From SBAX01 sp043806315 (GTDB lineage: Bacteria > Planctomycetota > Phycisphaerae > UBA1845): a DNA stretch of 39,136 nt. A program made the translations under genes and the position numbers. The notes under the pieces are model-generated. The model was not told the origin of the DNA. It worked only from the letters and a program-made list of their open reading frames with translations, and did not search any database. Position 1 is the stretch's first letter; each line of letters opens with the position of its first letter. The DNA lies in contig JAZDHF010000103.1 of the NCBI GenBank assembly GCA_043806315.1, positions 1 to 39,136 on the forward strand, read 5' to 3'. Below are positions 31,965 to 39,136 of this stretch, one piece after another.

Positions 31965-33893
31965 ATGAGCCTGTTGGATGGGATCCATTCGCCGGCTGAC
32001 TTGCGGGAGCTGCCGATGGATCACCTCCCGACCCTCGCGGAGGAGATACGCAGCCGCATTCTGGAGGTCGTCGGGCGCAACGGAGGCCATCTGACCAGCA
32101 ACCTCGGCGTCACCGAGCTGACCATTGCCTTGCATCGCGTGTTCGACTTTTCCAAGGATCGCCTCCTGTGGGACGTCGGGCACCAGTGTTATCCGCACAA
32201 ACTGCTGACCGGACGCCACGAGCGGTTCGATACGCTCCGCAAAGCCGGCGGCGTCAGCGGGTTTCCCGACATTCACGAGAGTGAGTACGACCTGTTCAGT
32301 GTGGGGCACGCGGGGACGGCGGTGGCGACGGCGGTGGGCATGGCTCGAGCGGACCAACTCCTGGGCCGTGAGAATTGCGTCGTGGCGTTGGTGGGTGACG
32401 CGAGCATCGTCAATGGCGTCGCAGTGGAGGGACTCAACCAGGCCGGCACGCTCAAGCGACAGTTCCTCGTGGTGCTCAATGACAACGAATGGGGCATTTC
32501 GCCGACGCAGGGTGCGATCGCCGAGTTCCTGGCGCGGTTCCGGGCGAGCAACTTCTATGGGGATATGAAGGCGCGGACCAAGAAGGTTCTGCCGAAGCTG
32601 CCGCTTCTGGGCAAGCCGGTGTTCGAGATGATCGCCCACCTGAAGGAGGGGATCAAGGCGACGTTCTCGCCGGGGCAGGTGTTCGAGGCGTTGGGTCTGC
32701 AATACGTCGGCCCGGTCGATGGGCACGATATCAAGCACCTCGTCGAGATACTCGAAATCCTCAAACGCGCTCAGCACCCTATCCTGCTGCACGTGCATAC
32801 GGTGAAGGGTAAGGGGTGCGCGTGGGCGACCGCCGAGCCGGGAAAATACCACAGCCCCAAGCCGTTCGTCGTCGAGGACGGGAAGGTCACCATCAAGAAG
32901 GGCGGGGGCAAGAGTTGGACGACGGCCTTCGTCGATGCACTGATTTCCCTGGCGGAATCGGACCATCGCATTTACGCCATGACCGCAGGGATGTTGGACG
33001 GCACGGGGCTGAACAAGTTCCAGCAACGGTTCCCCGATCGCTGCCGCGATATCGGTATCGCGGAGAGCTGCACGGTGGACATCGCGGCGGGGATGGCGAA
33101 AGCCGGACTGCGTCCCGTGGCGGCCATTTATTCCACGTTCTTGCAGCGGGCCTTCGACCAGGTGTTCCAGGAGGTCGTGCTGCAAGGTCTGCCGGTGATG
33201 TTCTGTCTCGATCGGGCTGGGCTGGTGGGCGGCGACGGGCCGGTGCATCACGGATTCCTCGACATCACTTATTTGCGCGGCTTCCCTGGGATGGTCTTGA
33301 TGGCCCCGATGGATGAGCCGGAGTTGCACGAGGCGCTGAAGTTCGGATTGACGCTGAATCAGCCCTGCGTGGTCCGCTACCCTCGTGACACGGTTCCTCG
33401 GCCGACGGCCGACTGTCCGCCGTTTAAGGTCGGGCGAGCGCGGCGGTTGCGCGAAGGCGACGACGCCACCGTGCTGTGCTACGGAGTGACGGCGACCGCG
33501 GCGCTTGCGGCCGCGGAGATGCTGACGGAAAACGGGATCGAAATCGCGGTGGTCAACGCCCGCTTCGCCAAGCCGATCGACCGGGAGATCGTGGAGGCCG
33601 CGTTTGCCTCCGGCGGTCCGATTGTGACCGTCGAGGATCATTCCGTGAGCGGCGGGTTCGGATCGGCGGTGCTGGAGGCGGCCCAAGACATGGGCTTCGG
33701 CTCGTCCAGGGTTGTTCGTCTCGGCTTGCCGACGGACCGGTTCATCGCCCACGGGTCGCGCGCGGGACAACTAGCGGAATGCGGGATCGACGCGACGGGG
33801 ATCGCGGCGACGGTGCAAAGGCTCATCGAGTCACCGATTGCGGTGGAGGCCGAGGCGACGCTGCTCGACGCGCGAGCGTTGCTGTCGCGCTGA
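31965..33893 (+). CDS. dxs: 1-deoxy-D-xylulose-5-phosphate synthase
   Basis: DXS is the thiamine diphosphate enzyme that opens the MEP isoprenoid pathway from pyruvate and glyceraldehyde 3-phosphate. The 642-residue protein shows GGHLTSNLGVTELTIALH, DVGHQCYPHKLLTG, the metal/ThDP-binding GDASIVNGVAVEGLNQAG, VLNDNEWGIS, GPVDGHD, AIYSTFLQRAFDQV and DRAGLVGGDG. Several canonical motifs are altered: HSSTS reads HAGTA, and IAEQHAV reads IAESCTV, although the catalytic Glu is kept. The ATG at 31965 has AAGGAG 6 nt upstream; an ATG at 31923 is less likely. It sits between ispA and nadK. Confidence 0.93.
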   Translation: MSLLDGIHSPADLRELPMDHLPTLAEEIRSRILEVVGRNGGHLTSNLGVTELTIALHRVFDFSKDRLLWDVGHQCYPHKLLTGRHERFDTLRKAGGVSGFPDIHESEYDLFSVGHAGTAVATAVGMARADQLLGRENCVVALVGDASIVNGVAVEGLNQAGTLKRQFLVVLNDNEWGISPTQGAIAEFLARFRASNFYGDMKARTKKVLPKLPLLGKPVFEMIAHLKEGIKATFSPGQVFEALGLQYVGPVDGHDIKHLVEILEILKRAQHPILLHVHTVKGKGCAWATAEPGKYHSPKPFVVEDGKVTIKKGGGKSWTTAFVDALISLAESDHRIYAMTAGMLDGTGLNKFQQRFPDRCRDIGIAESCTVDIAAGMAKAGLRPVAAIYSTFLQRAFDQVFQEVVLQGLPVMFCLDRAGLVGGDGPVHHGFLDITYLRGFPGMVLMAPMDEPELHEALKFGLTLNQPCVVRYPRDTVPRPTADCPPFKVGRARRLREGDDATVLCYGVTATAALAAAEMLTENGIEIAVVNARFAKPIDREIVEAAFASGGPIVTVEDHSVSGGFGSAVLEAAQDMGFGSSRVVRLGLPTDRFIAHGSRAGQLAECGIDATGIAATVQRLIESPIAVEAEATLLDARALLSR

Positions 33894-33921
33894 GCAGAAC
33901 CTTTCCCAACCACGACTACGA

Positions 33922-34839
33922 ATGAAAAAGATCGTTTCGCCAGTGCGCTCCCGCCAACCTAGACCGGTCGCTTCCGCTCCCGGCTCTGAGGCGACACAGA
34001 CGCGTCGAGTGTACCTACTTGGCAACCCGGAAAAGAAGGACGTTGGGGCGGTGCTGGAGGAGGTGCGGTCGTTTGCGGCGTCGCGGTGCACGGTTGTCGG
34101 CGCTGGACTCGACCGTGACGGGCGGACGGCGCTCGCCGGGAGGCCGGACCGCATCGTCGTCCTCGGCGGCGACGGGACGCTCATCGGGGTCGCACGCACG
34201 CTGGGCGAGCATCAGGTTCCGTTGATCGGCGTCAACGTGGGGAAGCTCGGCTTCCTGGCCGAGTTCTCGCTGGAGGAGATCAAACGCCATTTCAACCAGG
34301 CCGTCTTCGACGATTCGCTCATCAGTCGGCGGACGGTATTGCAGGTTACCGTGCGGCGCGACGGAGCGGTGAAGGACAGTAGCCTCGCCATCAACGACTG
34401 CGTGATCCAGGCGGGACCGCCGTTTCGCATCATCAACCTCGGCATTTCCATCAACGGCGAACATTTGACGGATGTCGGCGGCGACGGACTGATCGTTTGT
34501 ACGCCGAGCGGCTCCACGGCGCATAACCTGTCCGCCGGCGGACCGATCATGCAACCGGATGTCGATGCCATCATCCTGACACCGCTCAACCCTCACTCGC
34601 TCACCCATAAACCGTTGGTCGTCGAGCGCGAGTCGGTCATGGATATTGTGGCGGGAACCGTCAATGAAGGCACGACGGCCATCATTGACGGGCAAGTGTC
34701 TTACCCGCTCAAACCCGGCGATCACGTCATTGTCCGCCGCTTCCCCTCGGATTTTCTTCTCGTCCGCAACCCGCAATATCCCAAGTGGCACAACCTGATG
34801 ACCAAACTCCACTGGGGCCAGTCGCCGACGTACGAATAA
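33922..34839 (+). CDS. nadK: NAD kinase
   Basis: NAD kinase phosphorylates NAD with ATP to make NADP. The 305-residue product has VYLLGNPEKKDV, the GGDGT motif in VVLGGDGTLIGVAR, GVNVGKLGFLAEF, the NDCV (NE/D-type) substrate motif and DGLIVCTPSGSTAHNLSAGGPIM followed by LTPLNPHSLTHKPLV, as in the family. The ATG at 33922 is the most plausible start; the 28 codons upstream belong to dxs. Residues 15-24 are encoded by a dispersed repeat (33964-33989), which may have lengthened the N-terminus. Confidence 0.94.
   Translation: MKKIVSPVRSRQPRPVASAPGSEATQTRRVYLLGNPEKKDVGAVLEEVRSFAASRCTVVGAGLDRDGRTALAGRPDRIVVLGGDGTLIGVARTLGEHQVPLIGVNVGKLGFLAEFSLEEIKRHFNQAVFDDSLISRRTVLQVTVRRDGAVKDSSLAINDCVIQAGPPFRIINLGISINGEHLTDVGGDGLIVCTPSGSTAHNLSAGGPIMQPDVDAIILTPLNPHSLTHKPLVVERESVMDIVAGTVNEGTTAIIDGQVSYPLKPGDHVIVRRFPSDFLLVRNPQYPKWHNLMTKLHWGQSPTYE
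33964..33989. repeat. Dispersed 26-bp repeat, copy 2, inside nadK
   Basis: This segment matches 24 of 26 bases of the copy at 3302-3327, in the same orientation. It codes for PVASAPGSE in the N-terminal region of NAD kinase, before the conserved core. Confidence 0.7.
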
Positions 34840-34857
34840 CCCGATTCTCGTCTTCGT

Positions 34858-34922
34858 GTAGCGTCACCCCTTGTGGGTGACGACGAACGAGAGCCTGGGC
34901 CGCCCCCAAGGGGCGGCGCTAC
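34858..34922. repeat. Double-hairpin palindromic element between convergent genes
   Basis: Outer arms GTAGCG (34858-34863) and CGCTAC (34917-34922) enclose two perfect 8-bp stems. The first is CGTCACCC/GGGTGACG (34862-34869, 34875-34882); the second is GCCGCCCC/GGGGCGGC (34899-34906, 34910-34917). It fills the 109-bp gap between nadK and the ABC permease gene. It has no U-tract, so it is not a clear terminator, but it could slow or process both convergent transcripts. Confidence 0.8.
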
Positions 34923-34948
34923 TTCACCCACGCAAAACACGAAACGGT

Positions 34949-36094
34949 CTAATCGAGCTGTTTGCGGAAGCGGGTGATGCTCACAATAAGAATCACCGCG
35001 CAACAAATACCCAAACCGGCCACGTAGGGCGACACATCGACGAAATCCGCGCCGCGCAGAATCACTCCGCGCAGGATTTCCACAAAGTAGGTCACCGGAA
35101 GGAGGTAGGTGAGCGCGCGGATGGGTAAAGGCATCTCCGATCGGGGGAACATGAATCCGGACAGCAGCACCGACGGCATCATCACCAGGAAAGCAAACTG
35201 CATGGCCTCCAACTGCGTCCTGGCGAGCGTGGAAATGAAGAGTCCCAGTCCCAATACGGTGATAATGAACAACCAGCTCAATAAGAGCAGCAATCCCAGG
35301 TCGCCGTGAATAGACACGTTGAAAATCAATACCATGGCCGTCAGTACAATGAGCATTTCCCCAAAGGCCATTAAGGCATAGGGAATCAGCTTTCCCAGCA
35401 ATAGTCCGGCCCGACCTACCGGCGTGACGAACAGTTGCTCCAATGTCCCCAGTTCGCGCTCGCGGACAATGGAAAGGTTGGTGAGAAAGAGCAGGACAAG
35501 TTGCAGGATAATGGCAATGAGGCCGGGAACGAAGAAATGTGAGCTTTCCAGATTGGGATTATACAGAAGTCTCGGGCGCACCTCGATCGGCAACGTCGCC
35601 CTCCCCTGCTTGTCCCGCGCGGCGGCAATTTGAAAAGATTCTCCTACCACTTTCGCCCGCCCGATCGCCATTTGGGTGGTGAGGAGATTGAGCGTGTTGA
35701 CGGCGGTAGTGGCGACCTGGGAATCGCTGCCGTCGATGAGCACCTGCACTTGGGCTTCTTCCCGACGCAACAGTCGTTCGGAATAGTCCGCGGGGATGAG
35801 GATTCCCGCTTTGGCGCGGCCGGAGGTGAGCGATCGGCGGAAGGAATCGGCGTCGAGCGGGCGATCGATTACCTCGAAGCTCCGCGTGGCCACGAGCGCC
35901 TCGACGAAGCGGCGGCTCTCCTGGCGGCCGTCGAGATCGAACACGGCCAGGGGGATGTTGTCGATGGTCACGTCGATGGCATACCCGAAGATGGTCAGTT
36001 GCAGCACGGGCACCATGAAGGTGAAGAAGACCGTGGCGCGGTCGCGGCGGATGTGGGCGAACTCCTTGAGCAGGATGGCCCAAAAGCCGTTCAC
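34949..36094 (-). CDS. ABC-2 type transporter permease
   Basis: The 381-residue integral membrane protein has the YbhS/YhhJ type layout. One N-terminal membrane segment follows FWAILLKEFAHIRRDR. A large extracytoplasmic domain (about 45-175) comes next, then five or six C-terminal segments beginning FFVPGLIAIILQLVLLFLTNLSIVREREL and GTLEQLFVTPVGRAGLLLGKLIPY. The start is GTG at 36094, where GTGA overlaps the stop of the ATPase gene. With the ATPase and the HlyD-type adaptor it forms an export system for an unknown substrate, possibly drugs or other small molecules. Confidence 0.92.
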   Translation of the reverse strand: MNGFWAILLKEFAHIRRDRATVFFTFMVPVLQLTIFGYAIDVTIDNIPLAVFDLDGRQESRRFVEALVATRSFEVIDRPLDADSFRRSLTSGRAKAGILIPADYSERLLRREEAQVQVLIDGSDSQVATTAVNTLNLLTTQMAIGRAKVVGESFQIAAARDKQGRATLPIEVRPRLLYNPNLESSHFFVPGLIAIILQLVLLFLTNLSIVRERELGTLEQLFVTPVGRAGLLLGKLIPYALMAFGEMLIVLTAMVLIFNVSIHGDLGLLLLLSWLFIITVLGLGLFISTLARTQLEAMQFAFLVMMPSVLLSGFMFPRSEMPLPIRALTYLLPVTYFVEILRGVILRGADFVDVSPYVAGLGICCAVILIVSITRFRKQLD

Positions 36095-37044
36095 GCCGCC
36101 TCCGGCGCGGACTGGGCGCGACTGAGAGTTACGAACACGTCCTCCAAAGTCGGGGCAATCGCGCGGCAGGCGGCGGAGGCGTTGCCCGGGGCGATCAACT
36201 CGACGAGCCGGTCGGGCGTCAGTTCCGTCCCGACGAGGACGTGCAGCGTGTTGCCGAACAGCGTCGCATCGCGGATCGCGGGGATGGCGCGGGTTCTCGC
36301 CAGCGCCGCCGGCGGGTCGGTGCACGTGACTTCGTAGCGCCGAGTGCCTTGTGGTGTCACCTCCGCCGAGGTCTTGAGCGCGTCCGGCGTGCCCAGCACG
36401 ATGAGCCGCGCCTGGTTGATGTAGCCCACTTTCGTGCAGCGCTCGGCCTCATCCATGTAGTGCGTGGTGACGAACATGGTCACGCCCTGGTGGGCGAGGG
36501 CGAAAAGCAAGTCCCACAGATCGCGTCGGGCGACGGGGTCGATCCCGGCGGTCGGCTCGTCGAGGAAGAGCACTTCCGGCTCGTGAATGAGCGAGCAGGC
36601 GAGGGCCAGTCGTTGCTTCCAGCCGCCGGAGAGGTGCCCGGCGAGCCGGTCCACATAGGGGCCGATGCCGGTCAATTGGACGACGGCGTCCTCGCGCTCC
36701 CGTTGCCGCGTGGGCGACAGACCGTAGATACGGGCGTAGAAGCGAAGGTTTTCGTGGACGCTCAGGTCAGCGTACAGGCTGAATCGTTGGGACATGTATC
36801 CGATGCGGCGCTTGATCCTCTCCGCGTCGGTGCGGACATCGAGCCCGAGCACCGTCCCGCCGCCCTCGGTGGGTCGCAGTACGCCGCAGAGAACGCGGAT
36901 CAGCGTGGACTTTCCCGCCCCATTGGGGCCGAGCAGTCCGAAGATTGCAGCTTGGGGCACATCCAACGTTACTTCGTGCAAAGCGAGTACGGGACCAAAG
37001 CGCCGCGTCAGTCGATCCGTCGAGATGACGACGTTGTCGGTCAC
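36091..37044 (-). CDS. ABC transporter ATP-binding protein
   Basis: The 317-residue ATPase has Walker A GPNGAGKST, the Q-loop in YMSQRFSLYADLSV, the signature LSGGWKQRLALACSL, Walker B VLFLDEPTAG and an H-loop in TTHYMDEAERC. A C-terminal extension follows (about 225-317), as in DrrA/YbhF-type export ATPases. Its ATG overlaps the stop of the HlyD-type gene (ATGA) and its own stop overlaps the permease start (GTGA), so the three genes form a coupled operon. Confidence 0.95.
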   Translation of the reverse strand: MTDNVVISTDRLTRRFGPVLALHEVTLDVPQAAIFGLLGPNGAGKSTLIRVLCGVLRPTEGGGTVLGLDVRTDAERIKRRIGYMSQRFSLYADLSVHENLRFYARIYGLSPTRQREREDAVVQLTGIGPYVDRLAGHLSGGWKQRLALACSLIHEPEVLFLDEPTAGIDPVARRDLWDLLFALAHQGVTMFVTTHYMDEAERCTKVGYINQARLIVLGTPDALKTSAEVTPQGTRRYEVTCTDPPAALARTRAIPAIRDATLFGNTLHVLVGTELTPDRLVELIAPGNASAACRAIAPTLEDVFVTLSRAQSAPEAA

Positions 37045-38177
37045 GGGCTTGCGGCCTCGTCGAGGAGGACGTCCGCGCCCATGCCGACGCGGAGCACGTC
37101 GATCCCGTCTTCAAAGGTGATTTTCGTGCGAAAGACCTGTTTGCTGCGTTCCTCCGGGGTTTGGATGTTACGTGGAGTGAACTCGGCCTCCGACGCGAGG
37201 AAGGTGACGCGACCCATGAAACGGCGATCGGGGAAGCTGTCCACGCGAATGGGCACCCGTTGTCCCAACCGCACTTGGCCCATACGGAACTCCGGCACAT
37301 AAGTGCGGACCCACAGGCGGGTCAAATCCAACAGCGTGACCGCGGGAGCATTAGCCGGGACGAGATCGCCCGGTCGCAGACTGATCGCCTCGACGACGCA
37401 GTCGCAGGGCGAGACGACGGTGAGTTCCCTCATCTGCGTTTGAATGGCGGCCACATTGGCCTCGGCGGCGGTGACCTGCGCGGCGGCCTGGGCGATGTCC
37501 TCCGCGCGGAAGCCCTGCTCGGACAGTCTCAGCACGGCCTCGGCGTCCGCGAGTGCGGCGCGGGTCTCGGCCAGCTCTTCCTTGCGGGTCCCCTCCTCCA
37601 ACAGACCCAGCTCCTGTTCCGAGGCGGCGACTTCGCCGCGGGAGCGTTTGAGGGCCCGAACGGCCTGATCGTATTCGCTCTTGGCCGCCGAGGCTTCGGC
37701 GCGGAGGTTCTTCACTCGGTCGTACTCGGATTCGGCGAGTTCGAGATTGGCCTTGGCGATGTTCAGCCGTTCCTTGGCGATCTCGATTTCGCGTGGGCGC
37801 GGGCCGGCGACGAGCTTGTCGAGCGTGGCGGCGGCGCGATCGCGTTTCGCTTTCGCTTGGGCGGTTTCCTCGGGGCGATAGCCGGACCTGAGCCGTGCGT
37901 GGTCGGCCTGGTAGGCGGCCAGTTTCGCCTGGGCCTCCGCCAGTCGCTCCTGCCAGTCGAACGGGTCGAGCGTGAACAACGGATCGCCGACGCGGACTCG
38001 CTGCCCTTCCGTCGCGGTGACGCCGGCGACGCGGCCTCCGACGCGCGACCCGACGCGGACCTCGTCGGCCTCAATGAGACCTGAGACCACCAGGGGTACG
38101 GCGGCGTTCTGCCGCGAGTACAGCCATACGACGATCAATATCGCCAGGGCGACGAAGATGATCGCGGGTCTGCGCAT
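37041..38177 (-). CDS. HlyD/YbhG-type periplasmic adaptor protein
   Basis: The 378-residue protein has one N-terminal membrane anchor (AIIFVALAILIVVWLYS). A biotinyl-lipoyl-like half motif (GSRVGGRVAGVTATEGQRVRVGDPLFTLD) follows, then a long coiled-coil hairpin (about 75-240) with recurring RPEE/RPRE/RKEE/RAED turns. The second lipoyl half is VSPCDCVVEAISLRPGDLV, and a beta-barrel follows. Such adaptors link an inner-membrane pump to the outer membrane, which fits a diderm cell. It is the first gene of the three-gene export operon. Confidence 0.93.
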   Translation of the reverse strand: MRRPAIIFVALAILIVVWLYSRQNAAVPLVVSGLIEADEVRVGSRVGGRVAGVTATEGQRVRVGDPLFTLDPFDWQERLAEAQAKLAAYQADHARLRSGYRPEETAQAKAKRDRAAATLDKLVAGPRPREIEIAKERLNIAKANLELAESEYDRVKNLRAEASAAKSEYDQAVRALKRSRGEVAASEQELGLLEEGTRKEELAETRAALADAEAVLRLSEQGFRAEDIAQAAAQVTAAEANVAAIQTQMRELTVVSPCDCVVEAISLRPGDLVPANAPAVTLLDLTRLWVRTYVPEFRMGQVRLGQRVPIRVDSFPDRRFMGRVTFLASEAEFTPRNIQTPEERSKQVFRTKITFEDGIDVLRVGMGADVLLDEAASP

Positions 38178-38199
38178 GGGCTGGGTTGTCCCTTAGGGA

Positions 38200-38223
38200 T
38201 GCATCGAGATGCACGCTAGTGTA
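38200..38223 (-). promoter_or_regulatory. Candidate operator and -10 box upstream of the export operon
   Basis: A 14-bp palindrome, TGCATCGAGATGCA (38200-38213, arms TGCATC/GATGCA), lies about 23 bp before the adaptor start. A TACACT reads on the minus strand at 38223-38218, a fair -10 match. The palindrome would then fall just downstream of transcription initiation, where a repressor could act. No good -35 is seen. Confidence 0.3.
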
Positions 38224-38253
38224 GCGCCTCCGAATTGGTCACGATTATGCGAA

Positions 38254-38324
38254 CCGAGCCGCGCCCGTAAGGAAGCGGTTTTTAGGGTCGAGGCTTCGTC
38301 CGCTCCCTCACGGTCGCGGCTCGG
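38254..38324. repeat. 25-bp inverted repeat upstream of the export operon
   Basis: The left arm (38254-38278, starting CCGAGCCGCG) and right arm (38300-38324, ending CGCGGCTCGG) pair over 25 bp with three mismatches across a 21-nt loop. The arms read as CCGCGxCCGTxAGGxAGCGG. This pattern resembles a short interspersed palindromic repeat that I associate with planctomycete genomes. Confidence 0.8.
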
Positions 38325-38460
38325 ATGATGTACGTTCTGCATGAGACACTACACTACCTGCTGCCGCTCCGACAGACGAGGTTGTCCGGGTCGCCCGAGT
38401 GGCATTGCCGAGGTGGGGTTGCTCCACGGCTCGACGAGCAGCCGCACGCCGCGGGCACGC

Positions 38461-38673
38461 TCATTTCGTCTCCTTGCCGCAGCACAGTTTGTACTTCTTG
38501 CCGCTGCCGCAGAGGCAGGGGTCGTTTCGCTTGGGCTTGGAATCCGCGCGGATCGGCTCGACCGGAGGCGGCAAGGGGTTTTCCTCCTCGCCGGGAAGCT
38601 GCTTGCGGTAGGTCCGTTCGCGTTCCTCGCGATCGTGAAACTTCTCCCCACGGGGGTCATGCGCTTTGCTCAT
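38461..38673 (-). CDS. Small SEC-C motif protein
   Basis: The 70-residue product begins MSKAHDPRGEKFHDREERER, has a proline-rich middle (PLPPPVEPI) and ends in the SEC-C zinc motif NDPCLCGSGKKYKLCCG, like the tail of SecA. Such small proteins may bind zinc and nucleic acid or SecB-like partners, but their function is not known. The ATG at 38673 was chosen because AAGGAA lies upstream and the frame before it shows no protein-like features. Confidence 0.8.
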   Translation of the reverse strand: MSKAHDPRGEKFHDREERERTYRKQLPGEEENPLPPPVEPIRADSKPKRNDPCLCGSGKKYKLCCGKETK

Positions 38674-38980
38674 GGCGTCGGTTCCTGTTCCTTCTTCGGT
38701 CCTCCTCGTCCGGCCCACGCGATCGTCGAAACGATCGGCACCCTCGACGTCTCTCCATGCTACCCGACAAGCCCCGGCCATGCCTAGCGGCCGAAGGTGG
38801 GGGCAGCGATTCCGCAACAGCGTAGCGAAGGGCCGGTGGGAGAAGAAGTTATGCATGATTCGGGAGCCGATCACATTCGCAGAGAGGTTTTGGGGGCTGA
38901 AGGGGCGGAGCTGGAGCATGGACGCCAGGGACGGCGTTGCGGGCCGTAGGCAAGGCTGAGTGGCCGAATCGCCCGGAGGG
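38674..38980. other. 307-bp region between the SEC-C gene and the transposase end
   Basis: No gene is supported. The part near 38840-38870 holds an ATGCAT palindrome (38851-38856), and the stretch up to 38980 may be the 3' noncoding end of an insertion sequence. The exact element boundary cannot be fixed from a single end. Confidence 0.4.
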
Positions 38981-39136
38981 TCACATGGGCGTCCGCGCGG
39001 GGCCGGCGGACATGCCTATGAACAACTCGGCGGTGATCATGCGGGCAATGTGCAGCATGCTGGCGGCTTGGCGTGCCGCAGGTTTGAGGTCGCGGCGGTA
39101 GAAGGTCAGGAACACGTTCAGGCACAGCATGGCCAG
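38981..39136 (-). mobile_element. C-terminal fragment of a probable transposase (cut by window edge)
   Basis: Reading leftward from the window edge, the open frame gives 51 residues ending at a TGA (38983-38981). It includes LCLNVFLTFYRRDLKPAARQ and HIARMITAELF. The pattern of a hydrophobic N-x-F stretch followed by RRDLKP and a helix resembles the C-terminus of some DDE transposases of planctomycetes and proteobacteria. The family cannot be named, because the catalytic region lies outside the window. Confidence 0.45.

Noticed and set aside
31842..33770. Long open frame (642 codons) antisense to dxs
   Set aside because: The composition is rich in Arg, His and Gly as expected from a shadow frame, and dxs motifs are clear on the plus strand.
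34858..34922. Intrinsic terminator
   Set aside because: The stems are strong but no run of T follows on either strand, so it is listed as a repeat element instead.
38325..38825. Plus-strand open frames antisense to the SEC-C gene
   Set aside because: They lack motifs and ribosome binding sites, while the minus-strand SEC-C motif is clear.

Overview
The window looks like a GC-rich chromosomal segment from a Planctomycetota-type bacterium, probably near the Phycisphaerae. This is inferred from gene content and style, not from a database search. The pointers are an S10-spc-alpha ribosomal superoperon lacking rpmD (L30), adk and infA; ribosomal proteins with unusual insertions (L14, L17, L23); a zinc-type S4, S14 and L36; a secreted beta-helix protein with dockerin-like calcium repeats; and several families of short palindromic intergenic repeats.

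Left part (1-5145). A minus-strand pair encodes an LsrF-like class I aldolase and a fused class II aldolase/short-chain dehydrogenase, likely sugar-phosphate catabolism. The fused gene carries a 45-bp palindromic repeat inserted in frame between its two domains. Next, on the plus strand, comes a patchwork: the 5' end of an M20-type amidohydrolase gene, an apparently intact arsenite methyltransferase (arsM), and the 3' end of an elongation factor G gene. arsM therefore sits between two truncated genes, exactly where an intact str operon would be expected.

Centre (5300-20974). A promoter candidate precedes rpsJ-rplC-rplD-rplW-rplB-rpsS-rplV-rpsC-rplP-rpmC-rpsQ-rplN-rplX-rplE-rpsN-rpsH-rplF-rplR-rpsE-rplO-secY-map-rpmJ-rpsM-rpsK-rpsD-rpoA-rplQ, all on the plus strand. 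A perfect 10-bp-stem hairpin lies between rpsD and rpoA. A HIT-family hydrolase follows. uvrB and a YjbQ-family gene run convergently on the minus strand.

Right part (24000-39136). An intergenic region with two repeat structures leads into a membrane GT2 glycosyltransferase, then a minus-strand secreted beta-helix protein. A plus-strand housekeeping cluster follows: PfkB sugar kinase, thpR, recA, ispA, dxs, nadK. It links DNA repair, RNA-end processing, isoprenoid precursor synthesis and NADP supply. Opposite it lies a tightly overlapping export operon (HlyD-type adaptor, ABC ATPase, ABC-2 permease), then a small SEC-C protein and the C-terminus of a probable transposase cut by the window edge.

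No tRNA, rRNA, CRISPR array or phage module was seen. Most of the window is ordinary housekeeping. The unusual signals are the arsM scar, repeats that have entered coding sequence, and a cysteine-rich module inside the beta-helix protein.
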